A program made the position numbers and the translations under genes. A stretch of DNA of 64,000 nucleotides, taken from positions 14,854,867 to 14,918,866 of the forward strand of contig NC_092348.1 of assembly GCF_963676685.1 (NCBI RefSeq), given 5' to 3'. Positions 48,201 through 60,285 of the stretch are shown here, in pieces; positions within the stretch are counted from its first letter, which is position 1; each line of letters begins with the position of its first letter. The stretch comes from Mytilus edulis. Its lineage: Eukaryota > Mollusca > Bivalvia > Mytilida > Mytilidae. The notes under the pieces were generated by a model that saw only the letters and a program-made list of their open reading frames with translations, searched no databases and was not told the DNA's origin.

Positions 48201-51200
48201 GAAATCTGTAACTCAGAAACTACATTTAGTATCAGCTTCTTTCAATTTCTACAATATTTTCTGATTAAACTGGTTAAGAAATTTTGCTTGTGTTCGAAGT
48301 ATTGCACTCAATAGAATCTTCTATTTTTCCCCTGTAAATACATACATGGTATCCTGATCATCTGAATTTGTTACGTCACTTTTCTGTGTTTCTTCAGGTA
48401 GTAACATCAGGGCATTACGTAAACACAAAGCTGCAAACTCATATGTGGATGCTGGAATAGCTGGTGTTCCGGGACTGAAATAAAAGTAAAAAGAATATTA
48501 AGATTTCATATGAAAAAGTTTATCATATTTCAGCATCTAATTTACAAGATACTAATTTTTATATACTGTTTCCCATCTATGTTCCTCTCTGTTGGCTAGT
48601 TAACAAAGTTGGTTCTTTAACTGTGACTTGTGTGGTTATTATTACATTCATACACCATGTATGATGATATTATACACTGGTGTGGTTATTATTACATTCA
48701 TACACCATGTATGATGATATTATACACTGGTGTGGTTATTATTACATTCATACACCATGTATGATGATATTATACACTGGTGTGGTTATTATTACATTCA
48801 TACACCATGTATGATGATATTATACACTGGTGTGGTTATTATTACATTCATACACCATGTATGATGATATTATACACTGGTGTGGTTATTATTACATTCA
48901 TACACCATGTATGATGATATTATACACTGGTGTGGTTGTTATTACATTCATATACCATGTATGATGATATTATACACTTGTGTGGTTATTATTACATTCA
49001 TACACCATGTATAATATTATACACTTGTGTGGTTATTATTACATTCATACACCATGTATAATATTATACACTTGTGTGGTTATTATTACATTCATACACC
49101 ATGTATAATATTATACACTTGTGTGGTTATTATTACATTCATACACCATGTATAATATTATACACTTGTGTGGTTATTATTACATTCATACACCATGTAT
49201 AATGATATTATACACTTGTGTGGTTATTATTACATTCATACACCATGTATGATATTATACACTGGTGTGGTTATTATTACATTCATACACCATGTATGAT
49301 GATATTATACACTGGTGTGGTTATTATTACATTCATACACCATGTATGATGATATTATACACTGGTGTGGTTATTATTACATTCATACACCATGTATGAT
49401 GATATTATACACTGGTGTGGTTATTATTACATTCATACACCATGTATGATGATATTATACACTTGTGTGGTTGTTATTACATTCATACACCATGTATGAT
49501 ATTATACACTGGTGTGGTTATTATTACATTCATACACCATGTATGATGATATTATACACTGGTGTGGTTATTATTACATTCATACACCATGTATGATGAT
49601 ATTATACACTTGTGTGGTTGTTATTACATTCATACACCATGTATGATGATATTATACACTGGTGTGGTTATTATTACATTCATACACCATGTATGATGAT
49701 ATTATACACTGGTGTGGTTATTATTACATTCATACACCATGTATGATGATATTATACACTGGTGTGGTTATTATTACATTCATACACCATGTATGATGAT
49801 ATTATACACTGGTGTGGTTGTTATTACATTCATACACCATGTATGATGATATTATACACTTGTGTGGTTGTTATTACATTCATACACCATGCATGATGAT
49901 ATTATACACTGGTGTGGTTATTATTACATTCATACACCATGTATGATGATATTATACACTGGTGTGGTTATTATTACATTCATACACCATGTATGATGAT
50001 ATTATACACTTGTGTGGTTATTATTACATTCATACACCATGTATGATGATATTATACACGTGTGTGGTTGTTATTACATTCATACACCATGTATGATGAT
50101 ATTATACACTGGTGTGGTTATTATTACATTCATACACCATGTATGATGATATTATACACTGGTGTGGTTATTATTACATTCATACACCATGTATGATGAT
50201 ATTATACACTGGTGTGGTTATTATTACATTCATACACCATGTATGATGATATTATACACTTGTGTGGTTGTTATTACATTCATACACCATGTATGATGAT
50301 ATTATACACTTGTGTGGTTATTATTACATTCATACACCATGTATGATGATATTATACACTGGTGTGGTTGTTATTACATTCATACACCATGTATGATGAT
50401 ATTATACACTTGTGTGGTTGTTATTACATTCATACACCATGTATGATGATATTATACACTTGTGTGGTTGTTATTACATTCATACACCATGTATGATGAT
50501 ATTATACACTTGTGTGGTTGTTATTACATTCATACACCATGTATGATGATATTATACACTGGTGTGGTTATTATTACATTCATACACCATGTATGATGAT
50601 ATTATACACTGGTGTGGTTATTATTACATTCATACACCATGTATGATGATATTATACACTGGTGTGGTTATTATTACATTCATACACCATGTATGATGAT
50701 ATTATACACTGGTGTGGTTGTTATTACATTCATACACCATGTATGATGATATTATACACTGGTGTGGTTATTATTACATTCATACACCATGTATGATGAT
50801 ATTATACACTGGTGTGGTTATTATTACATTCATACACCATGTATGATGATATTATACACTTGTGTGGTTGTTATTACATTCATACACCATGTATGATGAT
50901 ATTATACACTGGTGTGGTTGTTATTACATTCATACACCATGTATGATGATATTATACACTTGTGTGGTTATTATTACATTCATACACCATGTATGATGAT
51001 ATTATACACTGGTGTGGTTGTTATTACATTCATACACCATGTATGATGATATTATACACTTGTGTGGTTATTATTACATTCATACACCATGTATGATGAT
51101 ATTATCTATTGTTTCACACTGGTAAATAAAATGGAAAAAAACTGTAATTGTCAATTCATAAATTAAAGAATACAAATTCTGCTTTTACTACCCAACACTA

Positions 51201-54200
51201 TTTTAATCTTCATTTTCACTGATTTTTAGGTATAGAATTTCCACTAAATCCACTCAATTTTTTTTCTAGTAAAAATAAGGAAATGGTTTAATAAATTATC
51301 ACAAATAAAATCAAGAATATGCATAGATTTAAGAATAACACTACGAAATCCTGTTTAAAACAGAAAACCTGCTGGCTTCAAAAAAGTCTACATACCAACA
51401 TTTATTTCAATGATCTAGCACATCCCATTTCAACAGTGGCTAATTCTTAAAGTATCTCCAGTTTCATTGTAATACAAATCAACATGATCAAGTAAAACTG
51501 GGACATATTTTTGACATTTTCCAATTCATTTTAAGTCCTTGTTTGGTTGTCTGCTTCTTCTATATTTTATTTGTATGTATTTGGTTTGATGAATACATGC
51601 CTTCAATCTTTGTGCTGTGTCTGTATTGTCTTAAGTACATACCTCACTCTATCAGTTCTCAAACCAGGTCCTAATCTTAATTTACGATGAATTCCTGATC
51701 CATCTGACCCCTGTATAACTTCCAATCTTTTTTCTAGTTTTCTGTCATCATCATTATTCTGCAATAAACCACAACAGTTTCCTTCTTTAAAAAACACTTA
51801 TCTGGCAGATTTAAATATTCACAAACACTAATTAGTGAGTTCTATTCTCAATTTCACTAAATTACAACCTGCAGATCAAAATTTTAATATTTAACAGTTT
51901 TGTTGTATAAATAATAAACAAAGAACAGTACATTCTATGAACAAACATATAGTGTAGCTACTGTAAATGCTGAAATTACGGCCGCATTTTTATTATTATA
52001 TTACGAAAAATGTGACATTATCATGTTCGCAATACATTATTGTAAGAAGAGGTTTATAATGAACTTTGATATGACTTACTTCTCTGTTTGTCATTATACA
52101 ACACTCAGCTAATCTCAACCACAGTCTTGGATTTGTTCTGAAAACTTGAACAGCTTCAACTAGACAATCAAATGCTGCAACAGGCTTCCCACAATGCAAC
52201 ATTTGTATTCCCATATTATATAAAAGTTCATAGTGACGACTCATGCCAATACTGTGTAAAGGTTTTCCTGATAAATTTTTATCTAAAATAAAAATGTTTA
52301 AGATGAGTAAACGCTGAACTTGAAAGAAATATTTGCCAATAATATGGGCATTAATAAGTATGAAAGATTAAAACATATTCTACAAGGCTACATCATATAT
52401 GATATGGTTACCACAAAATTGTCAGAGTTAAAAAACTCAAATCACAATACATGAAATTTTAAACATCCAGGAAATAATAACCTACTGAATAAAAAATCTG
52501 GACTTATTTTTCAATTGAACTCAATTATTGATACATATCATTCTTCTCACAAAAATTAAAATCTAACACAGATTTCATACTTAACCAACCAACCCCCAAC
52601 CTTTGATACACAAGAAATGTATGCAAAGAAAACCCCAATTTAAATGACCATAGCACTAATGACTTCAACTCACTCAAAGTCCACTAATTCAAGTAATTCA
52701 ATCATCAATCATAACATTCATTTTTTTTAAAGTTTCCAGTCTATATGTACAATTTGCAGGTGGTCAGGGTCAACAAATACCTTATATATTTTGTAGGTAA
52801 GTTTATCAAAATCATTAGATAAAAGAAAGATCCTACAACTGTAACTCAAAATACAACATGTATCATGCAAATTAAAATTCAATGAGCTGTTGTCAATGTC
52901 TTTTTACCTCTGTGTAATAATTCCTTCTCACTTGACAAGTATTTAAGTTAGTTCTGCCCCTCTAGTTATATCTCTAAGAGCATTCTTATTTTCCTGTATA
53001 GCCTTTCTGAAGTAGAATGCCCCCAGATGATGTTTCCTGATATAGAAGTGGATACATCCCATGTTATTATGGTACATAACTGGTAGACATTAATATTACT
53101 TACTATGTTCAGCCCCCCTTGTTATATCTCTAAGAGCATTTTCATTTTCCTGTATAGCCTTTCTGAAGTAGAATGCCCCAAGATGATGTTTCCTCAGATA
53201 GAAGTGAATACATCCCATGTTATTATGGTACATGACAGGTAGACATTACTTACTATGTTCAGCCCCCCTTGTTATATCTCTAAGAGCATTCTCATTTTCC
53301 TGTATAGCCTTTCTGAAGTAGAATGCCCCCAGATGATGTTTCCTCAGATAGAAGTGAATACATCCCATGTTATTATGGTACATGACAGGTAGACATTCTC
53401 CTGCTTCTGTAAATAAGGTGGACGAGGAAGGTGCTATACCCATCATCTTCATAGCTTTCCTGTGGTTACTTCTCATGTACTCGAAATTACTCTTTAGATA
53501 CAGCACCGATAAATTCTGAAGAAAAAAAATTGAGAATGGAAATGGGGAATGTCAAAAAGACAACTCGACTACAGAGCAGATAACAGCCAAAGACCACCAA
53601 TGGGTCTTCAACAAAATGTGAAAATCCTGCATTGTAGGTCGGCCTTAGATGGCCCCTAAATAAAAATGAACTAGTTCAGTGAAAATGTATGCAGAGTATC
53701 AGAATTGAACTTTTTTCCCATACCTTTCAAGGTGAATTTACAGGTCTAATTTGAACTTTTTGTTTCAATAAGGTATGTTAACAGCAACAGTTATATTATT
53801 TAGCTTTTGTCTAGTTTTCAGTCTATCTTCTTGGTCATTCTATTTAATTCTGCAATAAGTACACATTACTCAATAATTATTGTTAAGTTTATAAATGATT
53901 CAAGTTCTTCAGGTTGTACAACTTTTTTTCTTTATTTTTTTGTTAACTGTGTTATATGTTTCTGTTGTTGAATTGTTTTGTGATTATATAGATAAGAATT
54001 AAGATGTGGTATGAGTGCCAATGAGACAACTCTCAATCCAAGTCATAATGTGTAAAAAGTAAAGAATTATAGGTCAAAGTAGGACCTTTAACACAGAGCC
54101 TTAGCTCACACTGACCAGCAAGCTATAATGGGCCTGAAAATGACTAGTGTCTAACAATTTAAGAAGGAAATCAATGGTAAACCCATTTACTGGTCTATTT

Positions 54201-57200
54201 TGTATATTACCGGTATATGGTCTTTCCCGTCATTAAAATGTTAAAACTAAATACAATAACAAAATATTGTGAAACTACTATTAAGTTAGGGATTAACAAA
54301 ACTGTTCCCTTCAGTTATAATGAGTAAATAAATAGAAGTAGCCATGTTGATAAAAAAAAAATATAGAATAAGTCTCATTACCATAGGATGTGCTGTAATT
54401 AATGCTTTAATTTCTCTTTTACTAGACTTCATTGATTTCATCATTAATAAACATCTTGTTTTGTACTGAAATAAAAATAAAAAACACAAATTACATTCAT
54501 GATATATAAACATGAAATTATATATAAGAGATGGTGTTTAAACTGTATGTAAAACATTCATGTAGAGATATTCTGGTTCATGTGAAAATATGAAATAGCA
54601 TTCAATTTGGTTCATGTGAAAATATGGAATAGCATTGGTTCATGTGAAAATATCGAAAGACATGTTCATGCTAACTATTAAATGTAAATATTAATGACAC
54701 AGTGGACGAAATTACTAAAGAATATACAACTTCCAAACTTCAGTGATTGACTTTTGTGGATATTAGAAATATATCAAGATAACCTATACATTATCTTTGA
54801 TGTCCTCCCTTTAATCTAGTGTGGTATTGAGGGATAAAGTATGGCATTTAAAAAAAAACAAGAATGTGTCAATAGTACATGGATGCCCCACTCACACTAT
54901 AATTTTATATGTTCAGTGGACTGTGAAATTTGGATTAAAAACTCTAATTTGGCATTGAAATTAAAAAGATCATATCATAGGAAATGTATACTAAGTTTCA
55001 AGTTTATTGGACTTCAGCTTCATCAGAAACTACATTGACCAAAAACTTTAAAATGAAGCGGGACAGACGGACAAACAAACATATGAACGAATAGAAAACA
55101 TTATGCCCCTCTACTTCATAGGTGGGGCATAAAATTCAAATTAAATAAAAAATAGATATTTAAATTACAAACATAACCTATCTCACCAGACTAAGTTTTG
55201 TTTTTGTTGGGTCATCAGCCATGTTGTCGTCTTTATCCTTCCCTTCTTTATCTCCCCCTGATTTCCCAGTATTAAATACATTCTTCTCTGCATAACTTAA
55301 CATTCCCATCGCTTTCTCTGGCTGTAAGAAGAAAAATAAATAAAGATAATATGTATTTTTGTTAGATGTAGTTCCATTTGTTTTATTAATCTATTCATCT
55401 GATCAGTTAAGCCTTTTTCAACTGATTTTTATAGTTCGTTCTTATGTTGTACTGTTATACCACTATCCCAAGTTAAGGGAGGGTTGGGATCCCGCTTAAA
55501 TGTTAAACCCCGCCACATTCTGTATGAGTGTGCCTGTCCCAAGTCAGGAGCCTGTAATTCTGTGGTTGTCTTTTGTTGATGTGTCACATATTTGTTTTTC
55601 CTTCATTGTATGTACATAAATTAGGCTGCTAGTTTTCTCATTTGAATTGTTTACATTAGTCCTTTCAGGGCCTTTTATAGCTGACTATGCGGTATGGTCT
55701 TTGCTCATTGTTGAAGGCCATACGGTGACCCGATGTTGTTAATTTCTGTTTCATTTGGTCCCTTGTGGAGATTTGTCTCATTGGCAATCATACCACATCT
55801 TCTTATTTTACATTCACAGACTGGACAAATAAAGCCAAAAATTTTCCTGAATTGAGCTCATTTGAAGATCAATGCATAAACTGTCTAATGAATCAATGTG
55901 ATATAGTGACTTACTTGAAAAGTACACAGATATAGTTCAACAAGTAACATTATTGCTTTCTTTGCCAAATTTTCTTCTGAAAATAAACAAATAGACAGTT
56001 AGTTTTTGTAACAATAAGCGTTTGACCATTAAAAACATAAGTAATCTACTATAACACAGTTCAACTTGTCCTCAAGCATGATAACTGTAAAAATAAAAAC
56101 TTATCAAAATGGAATTAATATATATTAAAAATAGGATAGATATGTTTAGGAGGTATTGGAAAATTTACTTGGGTGTTAAATTCAGTATGAATCAATAAAT
56201 CTAAAGATATAACATCAAATAGTGGTCACACTGAATAACCCCTGTAGTGTTGTTTTTTTAAAGTGTGCACCACATTTATGTTATTTCGAAGACAAAAAAA
56301 ATATTACAGTCATTTCTTATAAGTTAATTCTAATTTCCATATCAAACCGGAGTAAATCATGGAAAAACGTGATGATGTCATGGTCACATGACAAAATTAT
56401 GTCTATGAGCTGATAAACATAACAACGTCTGCCAATCAGAAGATGTGTTTACATCCAAAAATAAGTTATACCAAAATCAACTCAAACATTGTCAAATAAT
56501 AACCTTAATAAAAGCAATTTGACTGATAGTAGAGGAACAATGATGAAAATCAACTTTTAATGTTAAAATCAGTGATTAATTTACATTACACATATGGTCA
56601 TGGATAAAGTACAATACACTATGGTGTACATAATACCTATAGGTTCGATAAACTGAAAGAGTTTGTCAAGGACTTTTGTGGCTGCTTTATACTGTCTGAG
56701 ATGGTAAAATATAACGGCTTGGTTAAAATACAATACACTATGATCCACATCTTCTAAACTGTCACTGTTATCCATGCTGATGTTAGCCTGAGAAAATAAA
56801 AATTCAAGTATATTACTACAAAGTTATAATATAGCAATATATCATCATCAAGACACCCATAACTATGTTCCTGGGTGATTTCTACAAAATGCTTTAGAAA
56901 TAACTTCCTATGTGATTACTAAAAAGACCAGGATGGAGAATGACCGCCAATGTAACATTTCCTTTAGGAGGCATCGGACAAAGTAATCAGCAAACTTAAT
57001 TATCAGCCAATAATTAATATATTTCATTAGTATGATATCCTGAAGTCCACACACACATTTATTTACAATAATTTTCATTGTAGAAGAGACAAGCTGGCAG
57101 ATGTTATTACTTGATTCAGTATACAGTACCAGCCACATTTACAGTTTAAAAAAAAACAAACAATCCTTTTTAACAGTTTAAAAACAGGGAAATATTTGCC

Positions 57201-57897
57201 AAATATATTCTCTTGATATCCTTATTATAAGAGACTACAGCTATAGCATGTATAGCCTATAATATTTCTCTGAACAATAATTAGAGATTTATGATTATCT
57301 CTGTTCACAATAAATAGATAAATAAATACAACACTGCATGCACTTTTAAATCTTTAAACCCAATTTTTAATGAGCTAGTTCAGCAGTTCATATATATTAT
57401 TATGAATCTTGAGCCAAGCAGTAATGTTTGCTAACCATGAAATGCTGCATGCTTAGTGGAAAAGCAAATACCAAGTTAAAGTCTCTGGATTGACCTGGCC
57501 AGAAGTTGAAAACTACAACCTCTAGTACTCAAGGGAAGCATAATTGCTCAAAACCACTGCAACGGTTCCCAATAACATAACACTTTTAATTTACATATTT
57601 GAAATTAAATCATACCATCTGGCAAACTTTATCGAGGCTCTGTCTAAATTCATCTGTAGTCAAGAATCCACTTTGATAAAATTCAGCTACTGCTTTGTTG
57701 TGGACCACTTTAGGATCCATTGAACGTTCAACAAAAAGTTTGTGTGTAAGATTACAACAGGCACCATAGTTCTTCTTTTCAAATTCCTGTAGAGCTTGGC
57801 TGGCTATCTGTTTCTGAGGTTCTGTGACTGAAGGTATAGGTGGTGGAATATCTACAGTCTCTTGGGGAGAATCATCTTTGTTTTCTTGTGATGCCAT
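39218..57897 (-). CDS. CCR4-NOT transcription complex subunit 10, 16 coding exons
   Basis: I joined these exons by reading splice sites: 57897-57616, 56787-56637, 55976-55915, 55321-55187, 54465-54382, 53515-53254, 52282-52080, 51758-51643, 48474-48346, 47978-47901, 46779-46666, 44515-44385, 43501-43433, 42576-42455, 40300-40228, 39336-39218. The lengths sum to 2130 bases, or 709 residues plus stop (human CNOT10 has 744), with consistent phases and GT/AG at every junction. Diagnostic segments are [103 protein letters not shown] and [13 protein letters not shown], which are TPR-type helices. CNOT10 with CNOT11 docks on the N-terminal part of CNOT1 in the deadenylase complex. Exon 13 codes for a charged linker (lysine and glutamate rich). 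A 5' UTR acceptor lies at 57917-57918. The introns hold many repeats. Confidence 0.95.
40507..41272. repeat. Element in CNOT10 intron 14 with exact 161-bp tandem units
   Basis: Four units starting AAGAACCATAACTCCTGAAC at 40570, 40731, 40892 and 41053 are spaced exactly 161 bases apart; the last is partial. The array is flanked by inverted end words, ACCGGATTT near 40531 and AAATCCGGT near 41258, which suggests an element whose interior has amplified. Open frames repeated across the units are by-products of the array. Confidence 0.8.
41273..41600 (+). repeat. Dispersed repeat family A, forward copy in CNOT10 intron 14
   Basis: It starts TTGAGAATGGAAATAGGGAA, passes GAAATTCCCGCACCCTGAGG and AAAATGCGGCGGGGTTAAAC, and ends near CCTCTAGCCAATGTAG. 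This is the best full-length copy and the reference for the family. Confidence 0.85.
44855..46445. mobile_element. CTGTGGATTCATT element flanked by TA
   Basis: The ends CTGTGGCTTCATTTATTTT and AAAAAAATGAATCCACAG are inverted copies, each bordered by TA (44853-44854 and 46446-46447), as expected for a Tc1/mariner-type TA target. The same termini bound the element at 62668-62881. The element lies inside a family-A repeat and is itself interrupted by another repeat at about 45232-46420. It has no transposase frame. Confidence 0.7.
45232..46420. repeat. Bivalve-type repeat with internal 260-bp direct duplication
   Basis: Bounded by GAGCCTGAATCGCTCACCTT on the left and CGCCAAGTGATGGCAAAAGC with CTCAC on the right. 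Two direct copies of about 260 bases (about 45460-45720 and 45961-46220, offset 501-502) share TGCTGTTTACAGTTTAT, GGCAACCCAACAACGGGTTG-like words and TTTTTGAGTTATAAGC. The right part holds GACGACGACGG runs. It sits within the TA-flanked element above. Confidence 0.65.
48629..51106. repeat. 50-bp minisatellite filling CNOT10 intron 8
   Basis: About 50 head-to-tail copies of TGTGGTTATTATTACATTCA plus TACACCATGTATGATGATAT plus TATACACTGG, most of them exactly 50 bases, with a block of 47-base variants near 49005-49200 and a mixture of GG/TG and TTATT/TTGTT variants. Each unit holds inverted arms ACACCATGTAT and ATACACTGGTGT around a 9-base loop, so transcripts could fold into a chain of hairpins. 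The array makes up about 2.5 of the 3.2 kb of the intron between exons 8 and 9. Confidence 0.95.
52951..53396 (-). repeat. Partial triplication of CNOT10 exon 6
   Basis: The 3' half of exon 6 with its donor occurs three times: about 53257-53396 (the real exon), about 53107-53246 and about 52951-53090 (offsets 150 and 156). All three keep an open frame (NNMGCIHFY and [12 protein letters not shown]). The middle copy keeps the GTAAGT donor; the outermost has lost it (GAACTAACTT in place of GAACATAGTAAGT) and is more diverged. No strong acceptor precedes the extra copies, so they are probably intronic, but alternative use cannot be excluded. Confidence 0.85.
53524..53690 (+). repeat. Dispersed repeat family A, truncated copy in CNOT10 intron 5
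   Basis: It starts AAATTGAGAATGGAAATGGG just after the exon 6 acceptor and runs to GATGGCCCCTAAATAAAAAT and CTAGTTCAGTGAAAATG. It lacks the second half of the family unit. Confidence 0.7.
54005..54165 (+). repeat. Dispersed repeat family B, truncated copy in CNOT10 intron 5
   Basis: It begins GATGTGGTATGAGTGCCAAT and continues through GAGACAACTCTCAATCCAAG, AGAGCCTTAGCTCACACTGA and CAAGCTATAATGGGCC. Confidence 0.75.
55400..55805 (-). repeat. Dispersed repeat family B, long reverse copy in CNOT10 intron 3
   Basis: It shares GGGAGGGTTGGGATCCCGCT, GTTAAACCCCGCCACATTCT, TGAAGGCCATACGGTGACC and GGCAATCATACCACATCTTC with the copy at 34990-35345. Confidence 0.75.
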
Positions 57898-59528
57898 TAC
57901 TTACTTGTAAATGAACCTGATATAAAAAATAAAGATAACTTATTTTTTATCACTTACAAATATATCAATATCAAAATCTGACAAACCAATATATAAATGA
58001 AACTTCTAGAATTCAATTTAAATTTCAAAAACTTTTACATATTTGGACGCCGCCTCCAATAAATCTGGGGCCGTTCACGCCCATTGCTGTGAGCCTCCTT
58101 TCACTTTTGCACCCTAGACCTTAGCAACCAATTTTTATTAGTTTTGTGTTTAAATTATTTTGTAAACGAGTTTTGGTAAGTGCATTGCTATAAATATATT
58201 TTTTTAATGGTTCCTAAATAAAGTGAGATTCTGACATCTGTCAGTCTTTGTTTTGTGTTGAACATAAATCTTAATCATGTTTTGGTTAGTGCATTGCTAT
58301 GAAAAAAATCATGGTTTCTAAATGAAGAGAGATTATGACCATGATGACAATGCTTTATTTTTGTGTTTGTTTACATCTCAAATCAGTTAACAGGTAAAGA
58401 TGCAGGGCATTTATTTTCATTTTAAAAGAAGCTTGAAGGTACACTATCTATAACGGGACAAACATGTGTGGTGTGAAGGTGAAGAGTGTCAAAATGTATT
58501 GGGTGCGAACGGACCTGATACCGCCTGTCAACATTAATGACCACAGAAATTATGTCATGAATGTGTGCCAGTCTCTTTTGCAACTAAATTCACAGGCTCG
58601 ACAATAAAGTTTAAATATTCAACATATTTAACGTGGGTGTCGAAATCAGTACAACTATTGCCGTCGGTGCCGATTTGACTATACCGGGTGCGATTTAACC
58701 AGAAATAAATTATTTACTGAGCCTGAGGTCACGACGGAAATAATTTGATCATTTGAATTATGTCATTTCAACATGTTACATGGATTTACTCTTGAACCAG
58801 TCATACATATTATTTATGTTAATAATTTCAAATTTATTTCAGAGGATACAAAATTTATGTTACCCTGCTGTTTGTTGTTTTCAAATTCCGACCTGGGCCT
58901 GGACTCAGCAGGCATCCATCTTGTCTGAGGGAAAAGTGTAATTTCATGATTTTATATCTGACTCCACTTTAATCATAGATTGAAGAAATAATACTCAATA
59001 CTTTTCTTAACTACATTAGAGGTAAAGATGAAATCCAAAAGTATTTTTAATAATACAAGCAATACAATATTAACTATAGATGTATTTTGTCTTCAAAATT
59101 AATATAATAATATTTCATTAATTTAGGCTAATCTTGTTGGGAACTGGTTCCTGGATTATTAAATTTACTATTTTCCTTTAAATTATGAATTGATAACAGA
59201 TTTACTGAAATTTGACATCTAAAAGTTAATACAGTGTATACCTATAAAACAATTTGACATCTAAAAGTTACAGTGTATACCTAAAAACAATATCTAAAGG
59301 GTATAACAGGTAGAACCTCAATTTTATATTATAATTGTCATTATGGATTTATTTCTTTAGCCTAAGTTTAGGTCAAATAATAACAGACATAACAGACAAC
59401 AATGATATTATATAAACACAGCCATTTATAGTTCAGATAGGTAAACAAGAATATGACGCTAATCATAAATGTAATATGGGCTAACTCATTTCAAGCATTC
59501 TGTGACAAGACGAATAAAGAAGATTATA

Positions 59529-59875
59529 CAGTGGCGGATCCAGGGGGGTTCCGGTGTTGGAACCCCCCTTTTTTGGCCGATCAATGCATTCGAATGGGAA
59601 CATATAGGGGGGTTCCGATCTCGGATCCCGCTTACTGTTTTGTCAGATTCCTGTATCCCGCTTACACTATGTACGTAAGCAATTCTAATTTTTTTGTCAT
59701 TTCCCGGGTCCCGCAAGACCTCATTTCCCGTTTTCACGACACAATAATTTGACTTTCACGCTTACGAAAAATCGGCAATCCCGCGTCACGCTTAGACCCC
59801 AATGAGACCCACCATATAGTTGGAACCCCCCCCTTTTGTCCAAAGTTAGGAACCCCCCATTTAAAATGGCCACTG
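59529..59875. mobile_element. CAGTGGCGG-family element carrying another repeat
   Basis: It begins CAGTGGCGGATCCAGGGGGG and ends AAATGGCCACTG, with the inner words GGCCGATCAATGCATTCGAA and GTTGGAACCCCCC shared with 1418-1580 and 11346-11493. Positions 59617-59812 are an inserted copy of the repeat seen at 5770-5955. No target duplication is evident. Confidence 0.65.
59617..59812 (-). repeat. Dispersed repeat (GGGTCTCATTGGGG family), reverse copy
   Basis: It runs from CGGATCCCGCTTACTGTTTT to CACGCTTAGACCCCAATGAG and is the reverse complement of 5770-5955. It is nested inside the CAGTGGCGG element. Confidence 0.7.
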
Positions 59876-60263
59876 AATTATGGTACAGATATGCTTCACA
59901 CTTTTTGCCTTGATCTTCTGTTCTCCTCTTTGATCTTTACAATTTTGCAAATAGCATTCATTTACTTCATGGAAAGTTTGCGGTCCAGTAGTTCATAAAA
60001 TTCTCAGTGATATTGTTGGCATTTTTCAAAACAACCTCTACCCTTTTTTATTGGGAAAATATGCATAATTTGGGGGGGGGGGGTTTCAGTCATGCTTCAG
60101 TGATTCCCAATATGATCAACCAAATTTTTCTCACAAAAGAGGAGGCTTGTGACTTGTTTTTCGGTTTCTATATTTGGAACAACAACCACACTACAACTTC
60201 ACAATTTTAAATCATATTCAAAATCGTGTTAAAATATGTTAGAACAAATTTAGTAAAACTTAC

Positions 60264-60285
60264 CTGTTTCAGCCATTTTTTTTTA
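60264..60285 (-). other. Exon-like segment with a start codon in strong context
   Basis: On the minus strand a possible acceptor (TTTTTGACAG) is followed by TAAAAAAAAATGGCTGAAAC and AG, then the donor GTAAGTTTT. The ATG has A at -3 and G at +4. If it is the 5' exon of CNOT10 and joins the acceptor at 57917-57918, the ATG opens a 10-codon upstream frame whose stop overlaps the CNOT10 start (TAATG at 57899-57895). It might instead belong to another transcript. Confidence 0.3.

Noticed and set aside
48629-51106. CRISPR-like array
   Set aside because: Repeats are directly abutting with no unique spacers, within an intron of an animal gene. It is a minisatellite.
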